Assembly (NCBI RefSeq): GCF_023336905.1
Contig: NZ_JAMBLS010000003.1
Location: forward strand, 62,001-126,000
DNA length: 64,000 bases
Origin: Bacteroides sp. ET71
GTDB lineage: Bacteria > Bacteroidota > Bacteroidia > Bacteroidales > Bacteroidaceae
Reading direction: 5' to 3'
Made by a program: the position numbers and the translations under genes. The notes beneath the pieces were generated by a model. That model was not told the origin of the DNA. It saw only the letters and a program-made list of their open reading frames with translations, and did no database searches. Below, one piece after another: positions 1 through 9,068 of this stretch (its first letter is position 1; each line of letters begins with the position of its first letter).

Positions 1-35
1 ACCGTCCGAATACGGAACTTTTAAAGTAAACAACC

Positions 36-1823
36 ATGAACAATCCCGTCAAAGAACGAATCAAACGACTGCGCGGCATGATGCAGCAACAGGGAATAGC
101 CGCTTTCATCATCCCCAGCACCGACCCGCACATCAGCGAATACGTGGCCCCGCACTGGCAGGCACGCGAGTGGTTCTCAGGCTTCACAGGCTCGGCAGGC
201 ACGCTGGTCGTCACCCGCGACGAAGCCGGGTTGTGGACAGACTCGCGCTACTTCCTGCAAGCGGCCGCACAACTCGAAGGAAGCGGCATCTGCCTGTACA
301 AAGAAGGGCTGCCCGACACGCCGGACATACCGGCCTATCTCGCCACCCATGCCGACCGGAGTCTGCCCGTAGGCTACGACGCGGAGGTCTGCGCCGACAG
401 CTATGCCGAAAGACTACGCCGGCTGTTGTCCGAAAGAAGCATCGCTATCACCCACGTGAACGACCCCTACCAAGGGATATGGACAAACCGCCCTCCCAGG
501 CCCGACGGGAAAGCCTATATATATAAGGTAGCATACGCCGGACAAAGCTGTGACGAAAAGCTCGGCATCCTGCGACGCGAGATGGACAGCCAAGGCTGCG
601 ACGCCCTGCTGCTGGCGGCGTTGGACGAGATTGCCTGGACACTCAACATCCGTGGAAACGACATCCATTGCAACCCGGTGGCCGTGTGCTACCTGCTGAT
701 AGGCAAGGAGAAGGCGATACTCTTCATCGACCCGGAAAAGACAGACTGCGAGCTAAACGCCTACCTGAAGGAGAACGGAGTGGAGACCCGCCCGTATGCA
801 GACTTCTGGACACACATCGCCGGGACGGCTTACGGCACCGTCTGGGCAGATTCCGACAAGACCAATGCACGGGCCATGTCGCTGCTTGCCGCCCGCAACA
901 GCCTGCTCCGCCAGCCGTCGCCAGTCGCCCTGCTGAAAGCCGTGCGCAATGCCACAGAGATAGAAGGGCTACACCGCGCCATGCAACGCGACGGGGTAGC
1001 CTTGGTGAAGTTCCTGAAATGGCTGGAAGAAGCCGTCCCCCGGGGCGGACAAACAGAAATCAGCGTCAGCCGGAAATTGCAGGAACTGCGGGCAGCGCAA
1101 CCGCTGTACATGGGCGAAAGTTTCGACACCATTGCCGGATACGGCGAACACGCCGCCATCGTCCACTACGAGGCTACGCCGGAAACAGACATCCCGCTGC
1201 GCCCCCGGGGATTCCTCCTGCTGGACTCGGGCGCACAATACCTGGACGGCACCACAGACATCACCCGCACCATCGCCCTGGGCCCGCTGACAGAGGAAGA
1301 ACGCACGGACTATACATTGATACTGAAAGGACACATCGCCCTGGCACGCGCAGTCTTTCCCGAAGGAACCCGGGGCGCACAACTCGACGCCCTGGCACGC
1401 ATCCCGCTCTGGCAACACGGCATGAACTTCCTGCACGGCACCGGACACGGCGTAGGCCACTTCCTCAACGTGCACGAAGGGCCTCAGAGCATCCGCATGA
1501 ACGAAAACCCGACACCGCTGCGCCAGGGCATGCTGACGTCAAACGAACCCGGGGTCTACAAGGCCGGCAGCCACGGCATACGCACGGAGAACCTCATGCT
1601 CACCGTCCCGGCCGGCGAAGGAATGTTCGGACGCTACCTGCGCTTCGAGACCGTCACCCTCTGCCCCATAGACACGCAGGGCATCGTGCGCGAAATGCTG
1701 AACAACGAAGAAGTCGACTGGCTGAACAGCTACCACCGCCGGGTCTGCCAACTGCTGGCCCCCGGCCTGGACGAAACAGAACGAAACTGGCTGGCCGAAA
1801 AATGCAAGGAAATAACACTATAA
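36..1823 (+). CDS. pepP: Xaa-Pro aminopeptidase (M24, three-domain aminopeptidase P type)
   Basis: A 595-residue cytoplasmic metallopeptidase that removes N-terminal residues preceding proline. The length fits the long aminopeptidase P form: two creatinase-like N-terminal domains (about residues 1-310) and a C-terminal pita-bread M24 domain. Metal ligands of the family are visible: the two aspartates in LLLDSGAQYLDGTTDITRT near residue 397, the histidine in GTGHGVGHF near residue 470, and glutamates in NEPGVY and RTENL. The ATG at 36 follows an AT-rich leader. The hexapeptide-repeat gene starts 21 bases after the stop, so the two probably form an operon. There is no signal peptide. Family assignment is strong; substrate preference is inferred. 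Confidence 0.93.
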   Translation: MNNPVKERIKRLRGMMQQQGIAAFIIPSTDPHISEYVAPHWQAREWFSGFTGSAGTLVVTRDEAGLWTDSRYFLQAAAQLEGSGICLYKEGLPDTPDIPAYLATHADRSLPVGYDAEVCADSYAERLRRLLSERSIAITHVNDPYQGIWTNRPPRPDGKAYIYKVAYAGQSCDEKLGILRREMDSQGCDALLLAALDEIAWTLNIRGNDIHCNPVAVCYLLIGKEKAILFIDPEKTDCELNAYLKENGVETRPYADFWTHIAGTAYGTVWADSDKTNARAMSLLAARNSLLRQPSPVALLKAVRNATEIEGLHRAMQRDGVALVKFLKWLEEAVPRGGQTEISVSRKLQELRAAQPLYMGESFDTIAGYGEHAAIVHYEATPETDIPLRPRGFLLLDSGAQYLDGTTDITRTIALGPLTEEERTDYTLILKGHIALARAVFPEGTRGAQLDALARIPLWQHGMNFLHGTGHGVGHFLNVHEGPQSIRMNENPTPLRQGMLTSNEPGVYKAGSHGIRTENLMLTVPAGEGMFGRYLRFETVTLCPIDTQGIVREMLNNEEVDWLNSYHRRVCQLLAPGLDETERNWLAEKCKEITL

Positions 1824-1844
1824 ACACTAACAACCACAGCAATC

Positions 1845-2357
1845 ATGGCACTCATCAAATCAGTCAGGGGATTTACCCCGGAGATAGGGAAGAATTGTTT
1901 TTTGGCAGACAATGCCACACTGATAGGCGACGTAAAATTGGGCGACGACTGTAGCGTATGGTTCAACACCGTGTTGCGCGGCGACGTCAACTCCATCCGC
2001 ATCGGCAACGGAGTGAACATACAAGACGGCAGCGTACTGCACACGCTCTACGAAAAGTCCACCATAGAAATAGGCGACCACGTATCCATCGGACACAACG
2101 TCACGGTGCACGGGGCGGACATCCGCGACTACGCCCTCATCGGCATGGGAGCCACCCTGCTGGACCACGCCGTGGTGGGCGAAGGAGCTATCGTAGCCGC
2201 CGGAGCCTTGGTGCTGAGCCACACCGTGATAGAACCGGGCAGCATCTGGGCAGGCGTCCCCGCCAAGTTCATCAAGAAGGTAGACCCCGAACAGGCCAAA
2301 GAACTGAACCAGAAAATCGCACACAACTACCTGATGTACGCCGAATGGTATAAATAA
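1845..2357 (+). CDS. gamma-carbonic-anhydrase-family hexapeptide-repeat protein
   Basis: A 170-residue left-handed beta-helix protein made of hexapeptide repeats such as IEIGDHVSIGHNVTVHG and AIVAAGALVLSHTVI. Histidines at the positions used for metal binding in gamma-carbonic anhydrases are present (VLHTL, and SIGHNVTVHG), and RGDVNSIRIG matches the start of the family domain. Such proteins (YrdA/PaaY/CaiE group) act as trimers; catalytic activity varies and cannot be read from the sequence. It lies 21 bases behind pepP and converges on waaA, with only 14 bases between the two stop codons. Confidence 0.9.
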   Translation: MALIKSVRGFTPEIGKNCFLADNATLIGDVKLGDDCSVWFNTVLRGDVNSIRIGNGVNIQDGSVLHTLYEKSTIEIGDHVSIGHNVTVHGADIRDYALIGMGATLLDHAVVGEGAIVAAGALVLSHTVIEPGSIWAGVPAKFIKKVDPEQAKELNQKIAHNYLMYAEWYK

Positions 2358-2371
2358 CGCCCGAAGAAGAT

Positions 2372-3592
2372 TCAGAAATTAATCTTGCTCAGAATCTTTT
2401 CCGTTGCCCCGGCATGACCGGTCACGTAGGCTCCTGCCTTCTCGCCGGTCTGCCGGCGGAAAGCCTCATCCGTCAGCAAGCGATCCAACAGAGCGGTAAG
2501 CTCTCCGCCAGTCTTGATAGAATAAGCACCGCCAGTCTGTATCAGCTCCACAGCCTCCTGGAAGTTCTGATACTTGGGGCCGAAAATGACAGGAATACCA
2601 TAAACGGCAGCCTCGAGCGTATTGTGGATACCAACGCCAAAGCCCCCGCCAATATAAGCAATCTCGCCATAACGATAGATAGAGGACAACAAACCGAAGC
2701 AATTGACAATCAAACAATCGGCTTTCTCGATGTTCCGCTCGTCAGCACGGGTGTAGAGTACGTACGGGCGCTTCAGCTTGGCAGTAATCTCCACCAGGTG
2801 ATTCTCGTCGATGACGTGCGGCGCGATAATCATTTTTATCTCCGGATGTTGGTTGAAGTAATCGATGAACAGGTCTTCGTCGGGCTGCCACGAACTGCCG
2901 GCAATAAAGGTCGTAGCCCCGTTCTTGAACCGCTCCACCAACGGCAAATCCTTGGCTTCCCTGCGTATCTGGAGCACCCGGTCGAAACGGGTATCCCCCA
3001 CCACCGTCACACGGTCGATGCCTATCTTGGCCAGGAAACGCTTCGAAAGCTCGTTCTGCACAAACAGATGGTCAAAATCGCGCAACACATTGCGGTACGT
3101 TCCTCCATACCACTTAAAGAAAATCTGTCCGCGACGGAAAATGGAAGAAACGCTATACACCGGAATACAACGCTTGTGCAGTTCGTCCAGATAGTTCTTC
3201 CAGAATTCATATTTAATGAAGAAAGCCATGCAGGGATTCACAATATCCAGGAACTTGCGGACATTGCGCCGTTTATCGAAAGGCAAGTAGCACACCACGT
3301 CCGCACCCCGGTAGTTTTTCCTGACCTCGTAACCCGAAGGCGAGAAGAATGTCAGCAAGATGCCGTATTCCGGATAACGGGCACGAATAGCCTCTATCAG
3401 CGGACGCCCTTGCTCGAACTCGCCAAGGGAAGCTGCATGAAACCAAATGTAGCGCACGTTTTTTTCCAAACGCTGGCGCAGTATTTCGTACGCTATCCAA
3501 TGGCCTTTCATCATTTTGCGGGGCTTGCGACTGAAAGGCGCAGCCAGATGCACCGCTATGTCATAGAGAGCGATTGCCAAATCGTAGAACAT
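2372..3592 (-). CDS. waaA: 3-deoxy-D-manno-octulosonic acid (Kdo) transferase
   Basis: A 406-residue GT30 glycosyltransferase that adds Kdo to the lipid A precursor at the inner membrane. The N-terminus (MFYDLAIALYDIAVHLAAPF) is an amphipathic membrane anchor typical of WaaA. The acceptor domain carries FHAASLGEFEQGRPLIEAIR-type sequence with the conserved glutamate, and the C-terminal half holds YIGGGFGVGIHNTLEAAVYG, the usual nucleotide-sugar region of GT-B enzymes. It lies 38 bases downstream of gltX on the same strand and is probably cotranscribed. One or two Kdo transfers per enzyme cannot be decided here. Confidence 0.93.
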   Translation of the reverse strand: MFYDLAIALYDIAVHLAAPFSRKPRKMMKGHWIAYEILRQRLEKNVRYIWFHAASLGEFEQGRPLIEAIRARYPEYGILLTFFSPSGYEVRKNYRGADVVCYLPFDKRRNVRKFLDIVNPCMAFFIKYEFWKNYLDELHKRCIPVYSVSSIFRRGQIFFKWYGGTYRNVLRDFDHLFVQNELSKRFLAKIGIDRVTVVGDTRFDRVLQIRREAKDLPLVERFKNGATTFIAGSSWQPDEDLFIDYFNQHPEIKMIIAPHVIDENHLVEITAKLKRPYVLYTRADERNIEKADCLIVNCFGLLSSIYRYGEIAYIGGGFGVGIHNTLEAAVYGIPVIFGPKYQNFQEAVELIQTGGAYSIKTGGELTALLDRLLTDEAFRRQTGEKAGAYVTGHAGATEKILSKINF

Positions 3593-3630
3593 GGTACTTC
3601 TATCGGATTAAATGCACAACAGACTTCGGG

Positions 3631-5157
3631 TTATTTCAATGTTTCAACGGCACGGGCGATGCGTTTCAGGGTCTCTTCCTTGCCCAGCAGTTCGGTGATG
3701 TCGAACATGTGAGGGCCTTTACATTCACCCACGACAGCCAGACGGAAAGCGTTCATGACGTTGCCCATGTGATAGCCTTTCTCCGAAATCCACCCTATTA
3801 CGATGTCTTCGGAGGGCTTCGACGAGAAGTCATCTATGCCGCGCAACACGTCCATCAGTTCACCCATGATACGGGGAGTGTCTTCATTCCAACGTTTCTT
3901 CACATCTTTCTCGGCATACGTGTCGGGAGCCACAAAGAAGAAGCGGGCTTGGTCCCAGATTTCTTTCACGAAGTTGACACGGCCTTTCACCAGCGAAACA
4001 ACGCGAGTCAGGAAGTCATCAGTGTAATCGGTGACACAGATGCCGTGAGCTTCCAACACCGGTTTGAACAGTTCGGCTACTTCAGCGTCGGGTTTGCGCA
4101 GAATGTACTCGTGATTGAACCAGATACCTTTCTTGTAATCGAACTTTGCCCCCGCTTTGCTGCAATGACTGAGGTTGAAGAGTTTCACCAGTTCGTCCAT
4201 TGACATGATTTCCTGGTCGTTGCCCGGGTTCCATCCTAAAAGTGCCAGAAAGTTGATAACGGCTTCGGGCAAATAGCCAGCCTCACGGTACCCCGACGAT
4301 ACCTCGCCCGTCTTGGGATCATGCCATTCCAAGGGAAAGACCGGAAAGCCGAGACGGTCGCCATCGCGCTTGCTCAGCTTACCGTTGCCTTCGGGTTTCA
4401 ACAAAAGGGGCAGATGTGCAAAGGCCGGCATGGTACCTTCCCACCCAAAGGCGCGGTAAAGCAAAACATGCAGCGGAGCTGAAGGCAACCACTCTTCACC
4501 CCGGATGACATGAGTGATTTCCATCAGATGATCGTCGACAATATTAGCCAGATGATAGGTGGGCAGCTCGTCGGCAGACTTGTAGAGTACTTTATCATCT
4601 AATATCGAAGAATTGATGACGACATCTCCTCGGATAAGGTCTGCCACGTGAATGTCTTCGTCAGGTTCTATTTTGAAGCGCACGACATATTGTGTACCAG
4701 CAGCCAGTAGTGCATCGACCTCGTCTTGAGACAAGGAAAGCGAGTTGCGCATCTGCATGCGTGTGGAGGCATCGTATTGGAAATTGGGGATTTCCTTGCG
4801 CTTCTCGTCCAATTCGGCCGGGGTGTCGAAAGCAATATAAGCCTTACCGGCATCAAGCAGTTGCTTCACATATTTCTTATAAATATCACGACGTTCGGAT
4901 TGGCGGTAAGGGCCATGGTCGCCCCCAAAGCTGACGCCTTCGTCGAAATGGATGCCCAGCCAGCGGAATGATTCGAGAATGTACTCTTCGGCACCGGGAA
5001 CAAAACGGTTGCTGTCTGTATCTTCAATCCGGAAAACAAGTTCGCCGCCATGTTGACGGGCAAAGAGGTAATTGTACAGGGCGGTACGGACTCCGCCGAT
5101 ATGAAGTGCACCCGTCGGACTGGGTGCGAAACGTACTCTAACTTTCCTTTCTGTCAT
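3631..5157 (-). CDS. gltX: glutamyl-tRNA synthetase
   Basis: A 508-residue class I aminoacyl-tRNA synthetase. The HIGH signature appears as [11 protein letters not shown] at residues 12-22 and the KMSKS-equivalent as KLSKRDGDR near residue 260. The Rossmann catalytic domain is followed by the helical anticodon-binding region. It is the first gene of a minus-strand pair with waaA. A Bacteroidetes -7 element (5199-5207) lies about 45 bases upstream of the ATG. The only unusual point is the pairing with an LPS gene. Confidence 0.96.
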   Translation of the reverse strand: MTERKVRVRFAPSPTGALHIGGVRTALYNYLFARQHGGELVFRIEDTDSNRFVPGAEEYILESFRWLGIHFDEGVSFGGDHGPYRQSERRDIYKKYVKQLLDAGKAYIAFDTPAELDEKRKEIPNFQYDASTRMQMRNSLSLSQDEVDALLAAGTQYVVRFKIEPDEDIHVADLIRGDVVINSSILDDKVLYKSADELPTYHLANIVDDHLMEITHVIRGEEWLPSAPLHVLLYRAFGWEGTMPAFAHLPLLLKPEGNGKLSKRDGDRLGFPVFPLEWHDPKTGEVSSGYREAGYLPEAVINFLALLGWNPGNDQEIMSMDELVKLFNLSHCSKAGAKFDYKKGIWFNHEYILRKPDAEVAELFKPVLEAHGICVTDYTDDFLTRVVSLVKGRVNFVKEIWDQARFFFVAPDTYAEKDVKKRWNEDTPRIMGELMDVLRGIDDFSSKPSEDIVIGWISEKGYHMGNVMNAFRLAVVGECKGPHMFDITELLGKEETLKRIARAVETLK

Positions 5158-5198
5158 AGCTTTTATGCGTTTATTCTCAATTTAGAGTTATTTAGAGT

Positions 5199-5207
5199 GC
5201 AAAAGTA
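5199..5207 (-). promoter_or_regulatory. -7 promoter element for gltX-waaA
   Basis: On the minus strand this reads TACTTTTGC, matching the TAnnTTTG element used by the Bacteroidetes primary sigma factor, about 45 bases before the gltX ATG. No clear TTG is seen at the -33 position, so the call rests on the -7 match and its location. Confidence 0.5.
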
Positions 5208-5280
5208 GCCCTTTTTTTTCACACTAAGGATTTTTTTCGTACTTTTCGCCGGAAAATCGTTGAATATAACACTGGAGCTT

Positions 5281-7323
5281 ATGAAAAAGATTAAGATATC
5301 GAGAAACTTGTTGTACAAAGCGCTCATCTTCGTCATTACTGTAAGCGTCATCGTGTACTTTATGCCACGAGACAGCAAGTTCAATTACCAATTTGACATC
5401 GGTAAGCCGTGGAAGTATGGGCAACTGATGGCGACATTCGACTTTCCCATCTACAAAGGTGCAGAAGTGATAGAAAAAGAACAAGACAGCCTGATGCACC
5501 ATTTCCAACCGTTCTTCAACATCGACAAGGAGCAGGGGAGGAAGGCACTGGAGATGCTGAAAGAAGATTGCCAGGGAGAGCTAAGCCTGGTCTTGCCCGC
5601 AGACTATATACGATATGTGGAAAGACAACTGAAGGAGATTTATGAAACAGGAATCCTGACCACGGAGGCATTGGATTCGCTGCAGAAAGACAGCACGGAA
5701 AGCATCATGATCGTGGACGAGAAGCTGGTCAACCAACAGAGAACGGACGGACTTTATTCGGTAAAGACGGCCTATAAGAAGCTGCTGACGGCGGATACGC
5801 TCAGATACAGACCCGGCGTGCTGCAAGCGGCGGGTCTGAACAATTACCTGATGCCCAACCTGACGTATGACAAGGAACGCAGCGAGGCTGCCCGGCAGGA
5901 GTTGCTGGACAGTTATTCCTGGGCCAGCGGCATTGTTTTAAGCGGGCAGAAAATTATCGACCGGGGAGAGATTGTCAGCGAAAAGACGTACAACATCCTA
6001 ATCAGCTACCGGCAAGAGTTTATCAAACGCAGCGAGACAAACGGCCAGCGGCGCCTGGTACTGACAGGGCAGATTCTGTTCGTAGGCATCTTCATGCTGT
6101 GCTTCATGCTCTACCTCGACCTGTTCCGGAAAGGATACTATGAACACCGGGGAGGGATGGCGCTGCTCTTTGCCGGAATAACGATTTACTGTGCCATAAC
6201 GGGGCTGATGATGTCCCAACATTTCATGACGGTGTATATGCTGCCGTACGCCATGCTTCCCATCATCATCCGCGTGTTCTTAGATTCGCGAACGGCGTTC
6301 CTGAGTCTGGTCGTGACGGTGCTGATTTGTTCCGTCAGCCTGCGCTATCCGCACGAGTTCATCTTGCTGCAATGCGTGGCAGGCCTGACGGCCATCTACA
6401 GCCTGCGGGAATTGTCGCAACGCTCGCAACTGTTCCAGACGGCAGCCGTGGTGACAGTGGCTTATGCGGCAACATACTTTGCTTATGAACTGATGACGGA
6501 AAGCGACCCGAGCAAATGGAACGCTGCGATGTATATCAACTTCATCATCAACGGCGTGCTGCTGCTGTTTACGTATCCTTTGCTGTTCCTGGTGGAAAAG
6601 ACGTTCGGCTTTACGTCGAACGTGACGCTGGTCGAGCTGTCCAACATCAATACGCCTTTGCTGAGAAGGATGTCAGAGACGGTGCCGGGAACGTTCCAAC
6701 ACAGCATGCAGGTGGCCAACCTGGCTGCGGCTGCCGCCAATGCCATCGGCGGAAACGCGCAACTGGTCAGGACGGGGGCGCTGTATCACGACATCGGAAA
6801 GATGGAACAGCCGGTATTCTTCACGGAAAACCAGTCGGGAGGCGTCAACCCGCACAAGGCGCTGACCTACGAGCAGAGCGCGCAGGTGGTCATCAGCCAC
6901 GTGACCAACGGGCTGAAACTGGCGGACAAGTACGGGTTGCCGAAGGTGATCAAGGATTTCATCTCCACGCACCACGGCAAGGGAGTCACGAAGTATTTCT
7001 ACATCTCCTGGAAAAACGAGCATCCGGGCGAGGAGACCGACCCGGCCATATTCACTTATCCCGGTCCGAACCCCTTCACCAAGGAACAGGCCGTGCTTAT
7101 GATGGCCGACTCGGTGGAAGCGGCTTCGCGCAGCCTGCCCGAATATACGGAACAAGCGATAGGCAACTTGGTAGACAAAATCATCGACGGACAACTGGCC
7201 GACGGTTTCTTCCGCGAATGCCCCATCACGTTCAAAGACATTGCAACGGTCAAAGCAGTCTTCAAGGACAAGCTCAAGACGATGTATCACACGCGCATCA
7301 GTTACCCGGAACTAAAGAAATAA
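5281..7323 (+). CDS. 7TM-HD family cyclic-dinucleotide phosphodiesterase (PgpH-like)
   Basis: A 680-residue inner-membrane protein. One N-terminal transmembrane helix (about residues 8-26) is followed by a roughly 250-residue extracytoplasmic 7TMR-HDED domain, a block of membrane helices (about residues 265-440) and a C-terminal cytoplasmic HD domain. The HD motif is plain: GTFQHSMQVANL supplies the first histidine and ALYHDIGKME the HD pair at H503/D504, with further ligands in ISHVTNG and STHHGKG. Characterised relatives such as Listeria PgpH hydrolyse c-di-AMP; that activity is inferred. The frame is open from a TTG at 5260, but the ATG at 5281, preceded by CTGGAGCTT, is the better start. 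Confidence 0.88.
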   Translation: MKKIKISRNLLYKALIFVITVSVIVYFMPRDSKFNYQFDIGKPWKYGQLMATFDFPIYKGAEVIEKEQDSLMHHFQPFFNIDKEQGRKALEMLKEDCQGELSLVLPADYIRYVERQLKEIYETGILTTEALDSLQKDSTESIMIVDEKLVNQQRTDGLYSVKTAYKKLLTADTLRYRPGVLQAAGLNNYLMPNLTYDKERSEAARQELLDSYSWASGIVLSGQKIIDRGEIVSEKTYNILISYRQEFIKRSETNGQRRLVLTGQILFVGIFMLCFMLYLDLFRKGYYEHRGGMALLFAGITIYCAITGLMMSQHFMTVYMLPYAMLPIIIRVFLDSRTAFLSLVVTVLICSVSLRYPHEFILLQCVAGLTAIYSLRELSQRSQLFQTAAVVTVAYAATYFAYELMTESDPSKWNAAMYINFIINGVLLLFTYPLLFLVEKTFGFTSNVTLVELSNINTPLLRRMSETVPGTFQHSMQVANLAAAAANAIGGNAQLVRTGALYHDIGKMEQPVFFTENQSGGVNPHKALTYEQSAQVVISHVTNGLKLADKYGLPKVIKDFISTHHGKGVTKYFYISWKNEHPGEETDPAIFTYPGPNPFTKEQAVLMMADSVEAASRSLPEYTEQAIGNLVDKIIDGQLADGFFRECPITFKDIATVKAVFKDKLKTMYHTRISYPELKK

Positions 7324-7326
7324 GAT

Positions 7327-8091
7327 ATGTACGAGAAATACGACCGGCAGGTCGAGCGCCTGCTTCGAAGGAAAAGAATCGACGAACGGGAAGTCAAGTC
7401 ATTCAGCTTCATGAAGCGTTATACGCCCGTGACGGACAAACACAGTGAAAGGAATCTGTACGGCCCGGGCATACTGACGCTGCATCTGAGTGACGGCACG
7501 GAGCGTGCCTTTATCTTGCACACGCGCCACCACCCCACTACCGCCGTACACTACCTGCTACGTAAGGGCATCCCGATGGACAACGAAGGACAGGTGCCGC
7601 GCAAGGAAGTGCCGCAGCAGCCGCTTACCTTCCGCCGCCCCTCGCTCTTGCTCGTCTGGCAGGCCCTGCTCAGTCTGGCGTTTTTCTGCCTGGGGTTCTA
7701 CTTGGCCGCCATGCAAGACGGAGCGGCCGGGCTATGGCTCAGCCTGCCTTGCTTCGTACTGGCCATCTACGGCAGCTATACGTTGCTGACGCGCTACTGC
7801 TACGTGACGCTCGACAGCCATGCGCTACAAGTGCACAGCATGGGGCGGACGCTGGCTTTCCCTTACGAGGACATCCGGAAACTGAACATCGACTTTGCCC
7901 GCGAGCAACAGCACACGCACGTCATGGAGCTGTTGGAGAAGGACCATCATTATCGCCTGTTCTACATCGGGCGAGTGCCGCGCAGCCGTCTCTTAGAGCT
8001 GACCGAGGCCCTGCGCCATGCCGGAGTAGATGCCACGTGCAGCCTCAATCCGGAGAAGCGCCATTACTATGACGTGTATCACCAGCAGTAA
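7327..8091 (+). CDS. uncharacterised membrane protein with two central helices
   Basis: A 254-residue protein that I do not recognise. A basic N-terminal cytoplasmic part (about residues 1-105) leads into two transmembrane helices (about 107-128 and 134-153). A C-terminal globular part contains YVTLDSHALQVHSMG and FPYEDIRKLNIDF, which resembles the beta-rich pattern of bacterial PH-like domains placed after paired helices. It starts 3 bases after the 7TM-HD stop, so the two are almost surely cotranscribed. Its 3' end overlaps the convergent phosphatase gene by 47 bases. Confidence 0.7.
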   Translation: MYEKYDRQVERLLRRKRIDEREVKSFSFMKRYTPVTDKHSERNLYGPGILTLHLSDGTERAFILHTRHHPTTAVHYLLRKGIPMDNEGQVPRKEVPQQPLTFRRPSLLLVWQALLSLAFFCLGFYLAAMQDGAAGLWLSLPCFVLAIYGSYTLLTRYCYVTLDSHALQVHSMGRTLAFPYEDIRKLNIDFAREQQHTHVMELLEKDHHYRLFYIGRVPRSRLLELTEALRHAGVDATCSLNPEKRHYYDVYHQQ

Positions 8092-8584
8092 GACAAGCCT
8101 GCAACAAACCGGCACAGGCATCTTCCAGCAAATCCAACACATATTCGAATCCCTCGGCCCCGCCGTAATACGGGTCGGGCACGTGGTCGGCGTCCGTGTG
8201 CAGGCGGCAGAAGTCCGTCATGCGGCACAGCCGCGCCCACTCCGCAGGCGAAGGGGCACGTTCGCGCAGGTCGTCCATGTTGCGAGCGTCCATTCCGACA
8301 ATCAGGTCGAAGTGCAGGAAATCGTCGGTGGTGACCGGGCGCGAGCGATGCGTCAACCGGTAACCCCGCCGTGCGGCATGCGCCCTCATGCGCGGGTCGG
8401 GCAGTTCGCCCCGGTGGTAGGACAAGATGCCTGCGGAATCAATTTCAAACTGGTCGGCCACCCCAGCTTCTTCCACCAGGTGGCGCATCACTCCCTCGGC
8501 TGCCGAGGAACGGCAGATGTTTCCGAGGCAGACGAAGAGTATCTTACATTTCGGTTTATGGTTCAGCGAGTTATTTTCCATCAT
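8045..8584 (-). CDS. low-molecular-weight protein-tyrosine phosphatase
   Basis: A 179-residue phosphatase of the LMW-PTP/arsenate reductase-like fold. The P-loop CLGNICRS (CX5R-S) begins at C19, and the general-acid motif appears as DPYYGG near residue 147. Such enzymes often dephosphorylate tyrosine kinases of capsule export; no capsule gene is adjacent, so the substrate is unknown. The frame is open to 8647, but the two methionines at 8584 and 8581, about 15 residues before the first beta strand, are the sensible starts. The C-terminal 20 residues extend past the usual end and overlap the convergent gene. Confidence 0.88.
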   Translation of the reverse strand: MMENNSLNHKPKCKILFVCLGNICRSSAAEGVMRHLVEEAGVADQFEIDSAGILSYHRGELPDPRMRAHAARRGYRLTHRSRPVTTDDFLHFDLIVGMDARNMDDLRERAPSPAEWARLCRMTDFCRLHTDADHVPDPYYGGAEGFEYVLDLLEDACAGLLQACLTAGDTRHSNGASPD

Positions 8585-8871
8585 TTCAAATTGGTTTACA
8601 GGAGAGGTTACCATGCGCCATCGCCGCGCACGCCATTGCCTTCGCAACTCGCCGCAAAAGTAACAAAAATCGAGCGTAATCAGGCAAGTGACCTCCCTTT
8701 CTTATCGGAAACTCTCCACCGGACGGCCTGTGTAGGTACTCTTCTTCCGGCAAAGAGCCGCCATGCCTGTGACCGGCATCTTCCGCCAGTCGGGACGTGA
8801 AAGAAACGCAGACTGTCAAAAAGCAGAGGAAATCCATCAAAAAGCATAGGGGCAGAAGGCTTGCTTTCGCT

Positions 8872-8880
8872 TATTTTTGC
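8872..8880 (+). promoter_or_regulatory. candidate -7 promoter element of the rhamnose operon
   Basis: TATTTTTGC matches the Bacteroidetes TAnnTTTG -7 element and lies 188 bases before the rhaK ATG. No TTG is seen at the correct -33 distance, which would suit a promoter needing an activator such as RhaR. If used, the rhaK leader is about 180 nt long and includes the 22-bp repeats. Confidence 0.4.
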
Positions 8881-8939
8881 AACAAAGACACAGACGCAGG
8901 CCGGACATCGCCTGCCGGGAAAGGGAACAATCCCTTTGG

Positions 8940-9012
8940 CCCGTGTGCGGACGAGCCAGCGCCCGCGTCCGCAACAGCCTGCGCCCGTGTCCGCAACAGC
9001 CAGCGGGCACAA
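8940..9012 (+). repeat. 22-bp-period GC-rich intergenic repeat, cluster A
   Basis: Three consecutive 22-base units start at 8946, 8968 and 8990. The second and third share the core TCCGCAACAGCC. The cluster lies in the 484-base gap between the phosphatase gene and rhaK, probably within the rhaK leader. Between 8585 and 8870 the gap is otherwise featureless. Confidence 0.75.
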
Positions 9013-9045
9013 GCCTGCCGGGCGTTTTGCTTGATTGAAAGAAAC

Positions 9046-9055
9046 TTAACGATAA
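9046..9055 (+). promoter_or_regulatory. shared leader element TTAACGATAA upstream of rhaK
   Basis: TTAACGATAA ends 13 bases before the rhaK ATG. The same ten bases occur at 13926-13935, ending 11 bases before the rhamnosidase ATG, and both copies follow a 22-bp repeat cluster. It could be an RNA or protein binding element, or the remnant of a duplicated leader. Confidence 0.4.
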
Positions 9056-9068
9056 CGAAAGAACTGCC

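Noticed and set aside
668-1954. 428-codon open frame overlapping the aminopeptidase gene in another frame
   Set aside because: Arginine/proline-rich product typical of a shifted frame in GC-rich DNA; the aminopeptidase frame holds all M24 ligands.
2358-2400. Terminator between the gamma-carbonic-anhydrase gene and waaA
   Set aside because: Only a weak AGATTC/GAATCT pairing is visible, without a T tract; the 14-base gap is too short to hold a clear hairpin.
8940-9012. 22-bp repeats as a CRISPR array
   Set aside because: There are no unique spacers: units are contiguous and degenerate, and no cas genes are nearby.
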